A DNA stretch of 64,000 nt from Chaetorhynchus papuensis (taxonomy: Eukaryota > Chordata > Aves > Passeriformes > Rhipiduridae), in the NCBI GenBank assembly GCA_013396525.1, contig VWYX01000008.1, positions 1,550,001 through 1,614,000 of the forward strand, in the 5' to 3' direction. The position numbers and the translations under genes are program-made. This document shows positions 24,901 through 32,500 of the stretch, piece by piece (the first letter of the stretch is position 1; each line of letters begins with the position of its first letter). The notes beneath the pieces were generated by a model. It was not told the DNA's origin, ran no database searches, and worked only from the letters and a program-made list of their open reading frames with translations.

Positions 24901-27758
24901 TATTATTGCAGTTATGGGACTGCGTTTAAGAAACTGCAGGGGGAAATGACTGTTTTGTTCTTTTCTTTTCAACACAGAAATTGTATAAAACATCTTGGGA
25001 ACAGACAAGGGCATCTGGCTATGACTTTAGGATTGACGCCATCCCATTCCAGACAGCAAAGGCTTCAAGAGAGATTGCTAGTGATGTAAGAATTGTTTCA
25101 AACACTTCCTAACCCTCTTCCCATGCCACCCCATCCTGCAAAAATGGGTGAATTCTGACATGAGTGAACTTTGTTCTGGTGTGGAGTATTGGTGATCCAA
25201 TGAAACTAAGTACTAGTTAAATGCAAAGATTTCCAACTAAAGGCCACCATTAATAATGTCCAATACTAGGCTGTTCTGTTTTATGTCCCAAGAGCTTTTC
25301 TTGGGAAGAAGACATATTATGATTTAATCAAATATAATAGGTACTAGGCTATGAAGAGTTAAAGCATGGGCTAGGATAAAGTGGGGCATCTTTGAACACA
25401 GAAGACCACAGTTGGCAAGAAAGCTAAAGATAGAGGAGCTTCATTGCTTGAGCTGTGTATTGTGGGTACCCAAGAGTGCAACAGTAGGGGGATCTCTGAT
25501 TACTTTTGAGGGATGAGCACTTTGGGCCACCTAAGTCTTTACACTCCTTTAAAAATGAGCACAAAGGTCATTTTTCTAAAGTGTCTTTTTGGATTAGGAG
25601 ATGTTTTTTGGTGTCAAACAGACCCTTGGTCTTTGTGCGCTACAGGAAATATGATTGATTGCTAGGGGAGGATAAGTTATTTCATAACAGAATTCAAAGG
25701 TAATTTGAACGTGAAAATGAGATTTTCCTCTGCACTTCCTGCAGTACAAATACAGAGAAGCCTTCCTGAGAGACAGAGGCCAGCAGATTGGATTCCTCAG
25801 TGCAAATGATGATCCCAAAATCAGACATGTCCTCAGAGTGGGGAAACTCCAGAGCGACATCCAGTACCGGAGTGATTACGCCCTAAACAAGGCACAGTTC
25901 CAGAGTCACCTCAACCAGCCAGGATTCCTCCATGCCAAGAGAAGCCAGCAGCTTGCAAGCAATGTTAACTACAGGCAGCCCTTGCACCAATACACTTGTG
26001 ACCCTGAGCAGCTGAATGTGAAACACGCAAAGCAGGCCTACAAGCTGCAGAGTGATGTAAGTGTGGCTGAGCGACACAATCCTTCCCTGGGCTCGGGGCT
26101 GTTTGTGCAATCTCCTTGGCAAACCTTACCTGCCAACAAAATCACCTGCTTGAAAGACCCACAGTTTGCTTGCTAAAAATGAATAATTTTTTTATTATTG
26201 ACTTTGCTGCTCTTTATACGCTGTCTCTTGAATACCCAGGGCATGCTATTTGGCTAGAGCCTAACAAAATAATACATCTTGGTGCATGTTTCGTTCTCTC
26301 AGGTAAACTACAAGTCTGACTTGAACTGGCTCAGAGGCATTGGCTGGACCCCCCCAGGTTCTCACAAGGTTGAAATGGCAAGAAGAGCTGCTGAGCTGGC
26401 ATACCTTCGGGAAATGGGATTGCTGGGTCCTTCTGCTCTGTACAGACCTGGAGCTGTAAGTAGAGTAAACCATTCTTCTCACAAATCCCAACAGCTCTGC
26501 TCCTTACCTGCACACATCCTGTCTAATACTTTTGAATGCTCCCTGGAGTCTACAGTTCTCCCTTTTATCTGAACAGGATATGTACACTTCCCTCATGAAG
26601 CTTTGTGGCTTAGCGTACATCTCAATTTGAAGGAACCATTGAAGGGAATTCAGCAGTGTCAGCAGTGTCCGTGTCAGGATGTGTTTTCACCTGGATATGA
26701 TTTCAGATCTCCACATGTCCTAGTACCTCTGTGGAAAGCAGAAGCAGAGGTGGAAGGGACTCCCCATGCAACTCCCATTCTCTTTTCCTGATTTCAGCAG
26801 GAACCACGTGTTGCCATGTAATTCTGTGCTGCCATGTAATCTCCACTGGCAGCTGTGTCGACAGGCTGGTGTAGGCTCCCAGCAGCATAATGTGTGCTGG
26901 GGGAGGTTTTGTACAAAGGGTCGTTGCTCCAGCCTCCTCTGCTTCTGTCCAGCTCAAGGTTAAGGATATTATAAGCAGGGATCTTCCAGGCTTTCCTTCT
27001 GCCTGCCTCCACAGGGATGGCTCCCAGCCTACAGCATCCCAGCACAGGAGAGCAGAAGTCCACACAGGAATCTCGTAGCCTGTGCAGTTAGGAAGCATTC
27101 AGCTACAATAAAAGAGAAGCACTGCACTTCAAACACTTTGATCATTTAATTGTTAACTTTGGTAAGAAGTCAAACAATAATCCAGACCAAAAGAAACAGT
27201 ACATATCCGTGATTTGCATTCCCATATGAAAAGTTACTCAGGAAATAAGCGAAAACTGTGGTTGAGTAAAGAAGGTAGTGGGAACTGCAGGCAATATCTT
27301 CGTAAGCAAAAGGTATGATAATGATCTGATGGTCCCAGGGAAACCTACAGGTGTGCAATCCATGTGGAACTCAGGTGTTTGTTGGTTTGCTTTTTATTTA
27401 GGGTTCAAAATAGAAACTAGAACTTGAGCACATTTAGTCCTTTGGTATGTGAGGTATCTCACTTATGTGAACAGGTCCATTTTCTGTACTTCTCCACTGC
27501 AGAAATGCGCTCAGTGCAGAGCAGTGATTTGGATTTGCCTTATTTTTTTTGCCTGTTGTGTAATTTTGAATATGAAAATATTGTTATAGAATAATAGTTA
27601 AAACCCTCTCCTGTCCACTGGCTGGTTTCACAATTTATTTGGGTGTGATTTTACAGGACCAGTTGGCAACAGAAGGATCTCAGCAAGTCGGAGTCAACCC
27701 TGATGCTTCGGAAATTCTGCAAGTCAAGAGAAGGCAAATGCAGCTCTATCAGAAGTAA
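831..27758 (+). CDS. NRAP: NRAP (nebulin-related anchoring protein), 3' part of gene, 26 exons
   Basis: This is a striated-muscle actin-binding scaffold; from family knowledge it acts in myofibril assembly and at intercalated discs and myotendinous junctions. The 26 exons are each multiples of three with phase-0 junctions and encode about 1192 residues of roughly 35-residue nebulin modules carrying SDxxYK-type motifs. They group into super-repeats of about 243 residues, in module order A(36) B(34-38) C1+C2(66) D(35) E(33) F(35). Super-repeats 1 to 4 are complete and the fifth holds A to D. Each module D has a WMKGAGW-like signature, the family's proposed troponin/tropomyosin-binding motif. 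NRAP is preferred over nebulin because the chain ends in a short unique tail without an SH3 domain and because HABP2 lies immediately downstream in convergent orientation. The LIM domain and first modules are outside the window. Introns range from 118 bp to 2.3 kb; those not listed separately show nothing recognisable. No frameshift or in-frame stop was seen. Confidence 0.95.
1766..1867 (+). CDS. NRAP: NRAP exon, super-repeat 1 module B (34 aa, short form)
   Basis: The exon starts IKYKEEYEKTKGK after gacag and ends KMSSE before gtaaat. It is four residues shorter than the module B segments in super-repeats 2 to 5 (38 aa each), the loss falling in the middle of the module. Here B is a separate exon from C. 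Confidence 0.92.
2384..2581 (+). CDS. NRAP: NRAP exon, super-repeat 1 modules C1 and C2 (66 aa)
   Basis: This two-module exon begins IAYKKGFEESKAHFHLPMDM and contains the internal boundary ASDLDYR, then WAKKAYDLQSD at the end before gtaaga. The HLPMDM and HxYT...WAKKA segments recur in every super-repeat. Confidence 0.94.
2803..2907 (+). CDS. NRAP: NRAP exon, super-repeat 1 module D with super-repeat signature
   Basis: The 35-residue exon LQYRADLTWMKGAGC... ends GDLVSE before gtaagc. TWMKGAGC corresponds to the once-per-super-repeat WLKGIGW-like motif, with Cys replacing the final Trp. Confidence 0.93.
2908..5191 (+). other. NRAP intron (2.3 kb)
   Basis: The intron separates modules D and E of super-repeat 1. 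Apart from a 21-bp tandem duplication at 4886-4927, nothing was recognised. Confidence 0.6.
4886..4927 (+). repeat. 21-bp perfect tandem duplication
   Basis: The unit gtcctgtaagatacgtagat plus one base occurs twice in succession without mismatch. It is probably a recent replication slippage or duplication event. Confidence 0.9.
5192..5290 (+). CDS. NRAP: NRAP exon, super-repeat 1 module E (33 aa)
   Basis: The exon TKYRQKADALKFTSV... ends QELQSD before gtgagt. The YRQ...LKFTS pattern is the module E hallmark repeated at 11130, 18254 and 23125. Confidence 0.93.
5735..5790 (+). repeat. Possible MIR/L2-like fragment
   Basis: The stretch agttaatttctctg...aaaatggggatgattgctact resembles the conserved 'ttaacctctctg...aaaatggggat' segment of ancient amniote SINE/LINE families. 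It is short and diverged. Confidence 0.35.
6330..6434 (+). CDS. NRAP: NRAP exon, super-repeat 1 module F (35 aa)
   Basis: The exon begins VAYRSGKEQFLHQYTISKD after tgtggacag and ends ANISE before gtactg. It closes super-repeat 1. Later F modules begin RLYK rather than VAYR. Confidence 0.92.
6890..6997 (+). CDS. NRAP: NRAP exon, super-repeat 2 module A (36 aa)
   Basis: The exon KLYRSSWEKQKEKGF... ends KRDLASD before gtgagt and follows a tctctttag acceptor. It opens super-repeat 2. Confidence 0.94.
7626..7937 (+). CDS. NRAP: NRAP exon, super-repeat 2 modules B+C1+C2 fused (104 aa)
   Basis: One 312-bp exon covers what are two exons (102-114 and 198 bp) in super-repeats 1 and 3. It starts VKYKEGYEKMKGKLIG, passes the B/C boundary KLQSDLEYRKAF with no intron, and ends YGLQSD before gtaagt. 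Confidence 0.95.
8983..9087 (+). CDS. NRAP: NRAP exon, super-repeat 2 module D
   Basis: The 35-residue exon NRYRADLNWMKGAGWIATG has a well-kept WMKGAGW signature and ends GELISE before gtgaga. Confidence 0.94.
9088..11129 (+). other. NRAP intron (2.0 kb)
   Basis: This A+T-rich intron holds several chance open frames (for example 9372-9746) without splice or family signatures. Confidence 0.6.
11130..11228 (+). CDS. NRAP: NRAP exon, super-repeat 2 module E (33 aa)
   Basis: The exon KKYRQHPYALKFTSIKDT ends NQAVD before gtaagt. The usual terminal QSD/ISE is replaced by AVD. Confidence 0.92.
11229..13061 (+). other. NRAP intron (1.8 kb)
   Basis: No additional module, RNA gene or repeat was seen in this intron. 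Confidence 0.6.
13062..13166 (+). CDS. NRAP: NRAP exon, super-repeat 2 module F (35 aa)
   Basis: The exon RLYKEHGESIKHQYTPTTD follows tctgtttgcag and ends AMNISE before gtataa. Confidence 0.93.
13555..13662 (+). CDS. NRAP: NRAP exon, super-repeat 3 module A (36 aa)
   Basis: The exon TRYKESWRRMKDGGYQLKLD ends GEIISD before gtacgt. It opens super-repeat 3. Confidence 0.93.
14079..14192 (+). CDS. NRAP: NRAP exon, super-repeat 3 module B (38 aa)
   Basis: The exon HKYKEAFQKMKGQMAGS ends TSLQSD before gtaagt. As in super-repeat 1, module B is a separate exon; the B/C intron here is 1318 bp. Confidence 0.93.
14193..15510 (+). other. NRAP intron between split modules B and C of super-repeat 3
   Basis: The intron is 1318 bp, against 516 bp for the equivalent in super-repeat 1 and none in super-repeats 2, 4 and 5. 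Nothing else was recognised in it. Confidence 0.6.
15511..15708 (+). CDS. NRAP: NRAP exon, super-repeat 3 modules C1 and C2 (66 aa)
   Basis: The exon VKYKQGFEDTKSHFHLPLDM continues through LVSEQEYRELLHQYTALTDD and ends HKLQSE. The usual KWAKKA is LRCAKNA here. The donor gtgatt is weaker than the others in this gene. Confidence 0.93.
15709..17106 (+). other. NRAP intron (1.4 kb)
   Basis: A+T-rich towards its 3' end. No repeat or hidden exon was seen. Confidence 0.6.
17107..17211 (+). CDS. NRAP: NRAP exon, super-repeat 3 module D
   Basis: The exon NLYRSDMNFMRGVGCITPG ends SELISE before gtaaca. The super-repeat signature is diverged to NFMRGVGC. Confidence 0.93.
17212..18253 (+). other. NRAP intron (1.0 kb)
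   Basis: It includes a tRNA-like A-box stretch near 17279-17310 and a 9-bp tandem repeat (ttcagcata) at 17994-18018. Confidence 0.5.
17994..18018 (+). repeat. Short tandem repeat, unit ttcagcata
   Basis: Two full 9-bp units and a partial third are perfect. Confidence 0.85.
18254..18352 (+). CDS. NRAP: NRAP exon, super-repeat 3 module E (33 aa)
   Basis: The exon SKYRQQPHSFKYTSVTDS ends NMIANE before gtaggc. Confidence 0.92.
19163..19267 (+). CDS. NRAP: NRAP exon, super-repeat 3 module F (35 aa)
   Basis: The exon RLYKAAGEDSRHHYTPTLG ends NAAILSD before gtaagg. It closes super-repeat 3. Confidence 0.93.
19632..19739 (+). CDS. NRAP: NRAP exon, super-repeat 4 module A (36 aa)
   Basis: The exon AKYRESWHNLRAQGYKLTME ends SREIASD before gtgagt. 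Confidence 0.93.
20555..20645 (-). repeat. MIR-like ancient SINE fragment
   Basis: The + strand reads tataaacatt...atttaatccccacaactctc...ggtagataagtgttattatcccattt. This follows the reverse complement of the MIR 3' region (acaaacattatctcatttaa / cctcacaac / gaggtagg / tattatcccatttt). The match is by eye only. Confidence 0.55.
20691..20790. repeat. Possible second ancient repeat fragment
   Basis: The segment gtataaataagcattatcat...tttcacagagaggataaatgcaagatcacaggg resembles the 'tttacagagagggaaactgaggcac...aaggtcacac' segment common to old amniote SINE/LINE families. It lies directly after the MIR-like fragment. Confidence 0.4.
21265..21576 (+). CDS. NRAP: NRAP exon, super-repeat 4 modules B+C1+C2 fused (104 aa)
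   Basis: The 312-bp exon begins YQYKHNFVMERGKHIGA, has an uninterrupted B/C boundary KLQSEQEYKKG, then HLPMDMVNLVHARKAQAL, and ends HMLQSE before gtaaaa. It has the same fused architecture as the exons at 7626 and 25745. Confidence 0.95.
22352..22456 (+). CDS. NRAP: NRAP exon, super-repeat 4 module D
   Basis: The exon HRYKSDLNFMKGVGWMALR carries the signature NFMKGVGW and ends GELISE before gtaact. Confidence 0.94.
23125..23223 (+). CDS. NRAP: NRAP exon, super-repeat 4 module E (33 aa)
   Basis: The exon VKYRQKPESLKFTAVVDS ends YLQCNE before gtaggt. Only 118 bp of intron separates it from the next exon. Confidence 0.93.
23342..23446 (+). CDS. NRAP: NRAP exon, super-repeat 4 module F (35 aa)
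   Basis: The exon RLYKAGGFEGRHRYTLPPD follows tggccccacag and ends NALYISD before gtaagt. Confidence 0.93.
23447..24977 (+). other. NRAP intron (1.5 kb)
   Basis: No family signature was seen. Open frames near 23985-24386 look like chance. Confidence 0.55.
24978..25085 (+). CDS. NRAP: NRAP exon, super-repeat 5 module A (36 aa)
   Basis: The exon KLYKTSWEQTRASGYDFRID ends SREIASD before gtaaga. It opens the last, partial super-repeat. Confidence 0.93.
25745..26056 (+). CDS. NRAP: NRAP exon, super-repeat 5 modules B+C1+C2 fused (104 aa)
   Basis: The 312-bp exon begins YKYREAFLRDRGQQIG and ends AYKLQSD before gtaagt. The HLPMDM segment of earlier repeats has become SHLNQPG, so this unit is more diverged. 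Confidence 0.94.
26303..26455 (+). CDS. NRAP: NRAP exon, module D plus start of unique C-terminal region (51 aa)
   Basis: The exon VNYKSDLNWLRGIGWTPPG carries the best WLKGIGW match in the window. It then leaves the repeat pattern with AELAYLREMGLLGPSAL and ends before gtaagt, in phase 0. Confidence 0.92.
26456..27656 (+). other. Last NRAP intron (1.2 kb)
   Basis: Several overlapping open frames at 26603-27098 on both strands lie in a locally GC-richer stretch and have no nebulin motif, so they are treated as non-coding. Confidence 0.55.
27657..27758 (+). CDS. NRAP: NRAP terminal coding exon (33 aa and TAA stop)
   Basis: After a ttttacag acceptor the frame reads DQLATEGSQQVGVNPDASEI and ends MQLYQK-TAA. 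There is no SH3 domain, which argues against nebulin. The 3' UTR follows directly. Confidence 0.9.
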   Translation, partial: DQLATEGSQQVGVNPDASEILQVKRRQMQLYQK

Positions 27759-28052
27759 ACAGAAACATGACATAACACAAATCAATTTTCATCTTGTCCT
27801 GCAAATCCTGTAGCTTTTCCAGTTTTCTGGGAAACACAATAGATGGCATTTAAGAATTTTTGTTTTAAAAAGCATCCAAAACATTGCAATTTATAACCAA
27901 TCATTTTATTTTTGTGTGGATACTTTGTGATTTACCACTGAACATATTACAGATTCTGCTATTTATTTAAAGCTGTAAATGAAATTAGTACTAGATGACT
28001 GGCAGGCTCAGCTTTGTACCACGGATGGTAGAATATGAAATAATTTGTAATT

Positions 28053-28058
28053 AATAAA
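28053..28058 (+). terminator. NRAP: NRAP poly(A) signal AATAAA
   Basis: AATAAA lies 295 bp after the NRAP stop codon and is followed within 30-40 bp by T/G-rich sequence (tgtaattttttgg), as expected for a cleavage region near 28070-28080. Confidence 0.75.
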
Positions 28059-28080
28059 TCAGGTGACTCTTATTCCATGT

Positions 28081-29114
28081 TTGTAATTTTTTGGAGATTT
28101 TTGTGTTCCTGGATTATTGGCACCATTGACCTAAGAGAACACAAAAGCATGATTCAGTGGTTTAAGAGATGAATGAGTCAAAGGCCAGGGGGAGCAAAGT
28201 TATCACTGACTAGCCAAAGACAGGTTTTCTAGCAGATGTCAGGCAATCTGCTCTAGACTATCAGAATGTATTCAGAACACAATTAGTTCTTCAGTCTTTT
28301 TAAAACCTTCCAAAGTAAAAAATCAGGATTACTCTTTGCAGTAGGGGTAGCTGTTGACAGATTAGGTAGCTGCTTAGAGAAGGTTGTAAACCCTGGAATT
28401 CAACTGAGAGTGACATTACTAGTTTAAGGAATTGACTCTTCACAAACAAGTCTATTCTTTATATCCTGATTTAATACCAATTCCTTGTTTTTCAAATTTC
28501 TGTGCAGAATCATTGGGCAAAAGTTACACAGTTTGACATGTACAGCTTATGAGAAGCCCCAAATTATCCAATGGCTTTAGACACAGATTTTTTAATGGCA
28601 TTCGGTACTAACTAGGTCTCACTAGTATTGTTAAGCACATATAAACTATTGTAGATCTGGAGCAAAACAAGTGATTATCCTCTAATCAGGAATAAAGTGG
28701 ATAATTCTAATACTCAAAGTTTTTTTGTTGTTTTTCAATCGGGAATGCACAACTGATGGAATTTGTATCTGTTTACTCACAGAAGTGGTTTTAAAAATAA
28801 TTGCCCTGCCTGATCCTCCCTCCTCAAGAAATTCCAGTGGCTGCAATCTTGCAAACTCAGCCACGTGGTGATTCTTAAGAGTGTGAAAAATGGTACTGGC
28901 TGTAAGAGCACACACCAATAGCTTTGAGGTATCAGAGTCCAATGAGTATAGAAAAAACACACCTTTGACAGGAGCATGAGGAGAAGAGGAAATGTCTGGC
29001 AGCACCTGAGCTTACAGAAGGTTCATGGCTTGAAAAGCAGATCTGGAAACATTGATATCACGGCTTTTGATTTTTTGGGGGAAGAAATGGAGTAGCTTTA
29101 CTTTCTGATCTGTT
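28081..29114. other. Intergenic gap between convergent NRAP and HABP2
   Basis: About 1 kb separates the inferred 3' ends of the two genes. No exon, RNA gene or recognisable repeat was seen here. Confidence 0.6.
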
Positions 29115-29131
29115 TTGCCAAAAAATGTGAG

Positions 29132-29137
29132 TTTATT
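29132..29137 (-). terminator. HABP2: HABP2 poly(A) signal AATAAA (minus strand)
   Basis: TTTATT on the + strand reads AATAAA on the minus strand, about 200 bp after the HABP2 stop codon. It implies a short 3' UTR of roughly 220 nt. Confidence 0.6.
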
Positions 29138-29335
29138 TCAAAGCCACAACAGAAAAACTGTCACTGACATTCTAGCTAACAGTCTTAAGGATATTTTCAA
29201 GACGGTGGTGAAGGATGCCCCATGAAGGCCATGAGAAAATATCAGTAATATTTTTGATCAAAGAGAAGGCATTTGGGGATTTGCTGAAAATAGTAAATCT
29301 GTCAATCTTACCATTTGCCGTTCCAAAGCTCTCTC

Positions 29336-29512
29336 CTAATAACGTGACTTCGATGAAGACTGAATTACATCCGTAATCCAACTGGCGAATTTTGTCACCT
29401 GGGTATAAACTCCTGGCTTGTTTTTTAACCCACACTCATCACCCCAGCTCACAAGGCCATATACATAGTAGGAGCCGTTTTCTACACAAGTCAGTGGGCC
29501 TCCAGAGTCTCC
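29336..29512 (-). CDS. HABP2: HABP2 last exon: catalytic Ser region and stop
   Basis: The exon starts GDSGGPLTCVENGSYYVYGL after ttcgtcag and ends QSSSKSRY-TAG, 58 residues. The SWGDECGLKNKPGVYTQV loop appears about two residues longer than the human equivalent. The preceding codon is CAG (phase 0). Confidence 0.95.
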   Translation of the reverse strand, partial: GDSGGPLTCVENGSYYVYGLVSWGDECGLKNKPGVYTQVTKFASWITDVIQSSSKSRY

Positions 29513-32500
29513 CTGACGAAGGAAAGCACACATGTTCAAAGCATGAAGCAAAATATTAACCAAAATCAGAATGCTTCTCTCTCATCACAAGACATTGAAG
29601 CTGAAATGATGGTTTTTTCCTACTGCATGTACCATCAGATGCTGCTTAGCCCCTGAGTAGGCTTGCAGTTCTGTGACCAGGCCAAATGATACCAGACTAT
29701 TTGGATGCAAGTTTTCATTTTTTTTCCAGTCTGTGACATATATCTGACAAGGTCACATGAAATTTCCCAGGCGTGAAAGTACCAGGAATTCAAAGTCTGA
29801 ACTCAGAAAGATAGATGTGATCCCTGGCACAAACAAAAATTTAAGCTCACACTCCTCAAAATAGCCTTCTTCTGAGTTGGTTGGTCTCATTTTTTTTGTT
29901 TTATTTCTGATTTCTATTGCAAAATATGCTTTACAGTGGTAATTTGCACCTTAGGAAGTGTTGTTCAAACTCTTCCCTACCTTTCAATGGTATAAGTACG
30001 AGCTTGTTTCACATTTGTGGTAGCTGGAATGAAAAGAAACATCAATACTAACTCCCTGCAAATCTCAGCCCTGATGGTGAAAATCAGATTAGAATTGGCG
30101 CTCAAGGCAGAGGCCATTAAAAAGCTGAGGGAAAAAAAGAGCAAGTTTTCAGCTTATTTTGACAAACTGCCTCAGAAGCCAAGCTTTGCAGGCTGGTCTC
30201 TTGATTCCATAAATCTGCCTGTCGGTGACAGTGGCAATATTAGCTCTAAGGATGTACAACACAAAGTGTACTGCAGAAAGGCTGTTGAAATACACTGATG
30301 TGAGAACAGATACATATGCAGCACGCTGCCAAAGCTCTGCACAGCCTGACTCTTTACACAAAAAGTTAGTGTTCAAATACAGAAAGAGCAACAGACCTGA
30401 CAAGAATCGATTCCACGTTTCCGAAGCTTTCCTGCACAAAGCATGCTATCATCCAGTCTGTTATCATGCAGTTTGGGCTCATTGCATTTCCTCTGCGAAA
30501 TCAGCTTGACATTGGCATCTAACAGCTGATGGGATTGTTCATCTATGGGATGTGCACCAAAAAAAATGGAGTAACTTTTCTCCATTCCTGTTACATGTTG
30601 TCTTTTATTCAAATTACGATCTTGCTTGCCATATAAATGGGATGGGGGAAGAGCGGGGGGATGCATGTGCTAGCCTGGGAAGAAAAGAGCTATATGGCTG
30701 AAATGATAAGTTTCCAGTGAGTTGGAGCCTGAAGTTTCACTCAGGACACTGAATTGTTGCCTGAATAAAAACGAAGTCAGGTATTCAGAATTTGGTTCCA
30801 ATCAGCTCTCTCCGTGTAATCCTGCTTTTCCAAGGTGCAGCTCCCAGAGGTCCCCATGGGACTTTGAGCTGCTCAGCGCTTCTCAGACTGGTACTATTAG
30901 ATGCTTTAACATGCAAGCTAATGAAACAGATGAAAACTGAAAATCATACAATATTTAAGGGCAATGATTAATTACAGCAAATCTAAAGACATAACTTGAC
31001 ATCTAAAGGCAATAGCCAGAGTTTCAAAGTACTACATCTGTAGATAATTAAAGGTAGTTTATAAGTTCGGTTCTGCTTGAGTTTCAGGAAATATTCCATT
31101 TCTGCAGTGATTTCCTGAAATGCTAATAATAGCTCTGCTCAAAGAAGGAGCCATCTAGGTTGAACACGTACAGGGTACTTGATATTCTTTGTTGGGGAAA
31201 AAACCCATAAAATCCCCCTTACCCTTTTTAAGGGAGACTTTTTATTTGGAACTTAAAAAAATGTCCATTAGATTCTGTTGGTGCATTCTGATCAAATGAA
31301 CACACTTGTCTCTTGTGGACTTCAGTGGGAGTTACATCAGAAGGGAGAATTCGGTCCTGTGTGTCGTACCAGGCTGTATCAGCCACAAAGCACTAGGACA
31401 CCTACTGCAGCCTCAGTGACACGTTTTCCTTCTGCTGCTTTACAGCAACACATCAATCAGAACATGAGAAAATGCATTTTTCAGAAAATTGCCATTATCT
31501 CTTTTTAAGCATAATAATTTCTCCCCTTAGGATTTACTGCGGGCAAGAAAGGTTTTTGGATAGAGCTGGTTGAACTTGAAAAGCTTGGGATTTTTTTTAT
31601 TTTTCAGTACATCTGAAGGTCCAGTTGCTGCTTCTGAAAGGCTTTATCTGACCCAATGGGCTGGAAAATCATGTGAAAATTCCTGTCTTTCTTGGTCCTG
31701 TCTTGAAACACACAAGATATACAATAGCATCTCTTGATACTTCCCCGCTTCTCCTGCTGGCTTCAGATGAAACCATGACATGGAGAGTCAGATAGCAGGC
31801 AAAAGAATGCATCAGGCATTTTATCAGAACTCTGAAAGGTTTGGTTGATAAAGCAGTTGGAGATTTCTGCTAAAGAGTAATTTGCAAGGCATATTTTAGC
31901 TGACCTTACTTTTGAACTCCATGCCTTGGTTTCACTAGTGCCTAGGTCCTCATTTGGGCCTGGCAATTGCTACTGAAAGTACCAGCCCACCTTGCCACTG
32001 AAGTACCCACCAAAATCCAGTTAGCCCACAGGTACCTGTCTCTGTCTCGCCCCATCCAGAAATGAAGCAGGAAGTCCCAACAGGAAGGAGGAAGTCAGGG
32101 ACACATGCTATTTTCACATACTTTGTTTCCACTGCACAGTGACCGTCAACAGGCTGCAGTTTAAGTAGTGCTGGAGAGGAGATAAACAATAACAAAAAGT
32201 ATTTGGAGCTAATTTTGATCCCTAACCATTGTTACCAGTGTGTGATGCAACCCCATGCAAAGCTGCATATACCCAAAATTCCATTTACCCCCCTGTGCTG
32301 GACCCATTCCCATTGTTTGGCTCCTCCTCTGCAGTGACTTCTGCCTGCCCATCACAGTTTACATCCCAAAGAGTCAAATGGGTCCAGATCACAATTTGGC
32401 CTGATTATTTCCAGAGCATAGTCCCAATGAGAATTTTACATTGACTTTAGTGGGAGAGAGGCACATCAAACAACAAAGGTTGGAGTTGAGCCATGTGAGT

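Noticed and set aside
26603..27098. Overlapping ORFs on both strands in the last NRAP intron
   Set aside because: No nebulin motif, no matching splice phases, and openness on both strands suggests base composition.
831..27758. Nebulin (NEB) as the identity of the + strand gene
   Set aside because: No C-terminal Ser-rich/SH3 region, the repeat array ends in a short unique tail, and HABP2 is the convergent neighbour, as for NRAP.
28141..28200. A-box-like segment (tgattcagtggtttaagag) considered as a MIR or tRNA head
   Set aside because: No B-box or SINE body follows; the match is too short.
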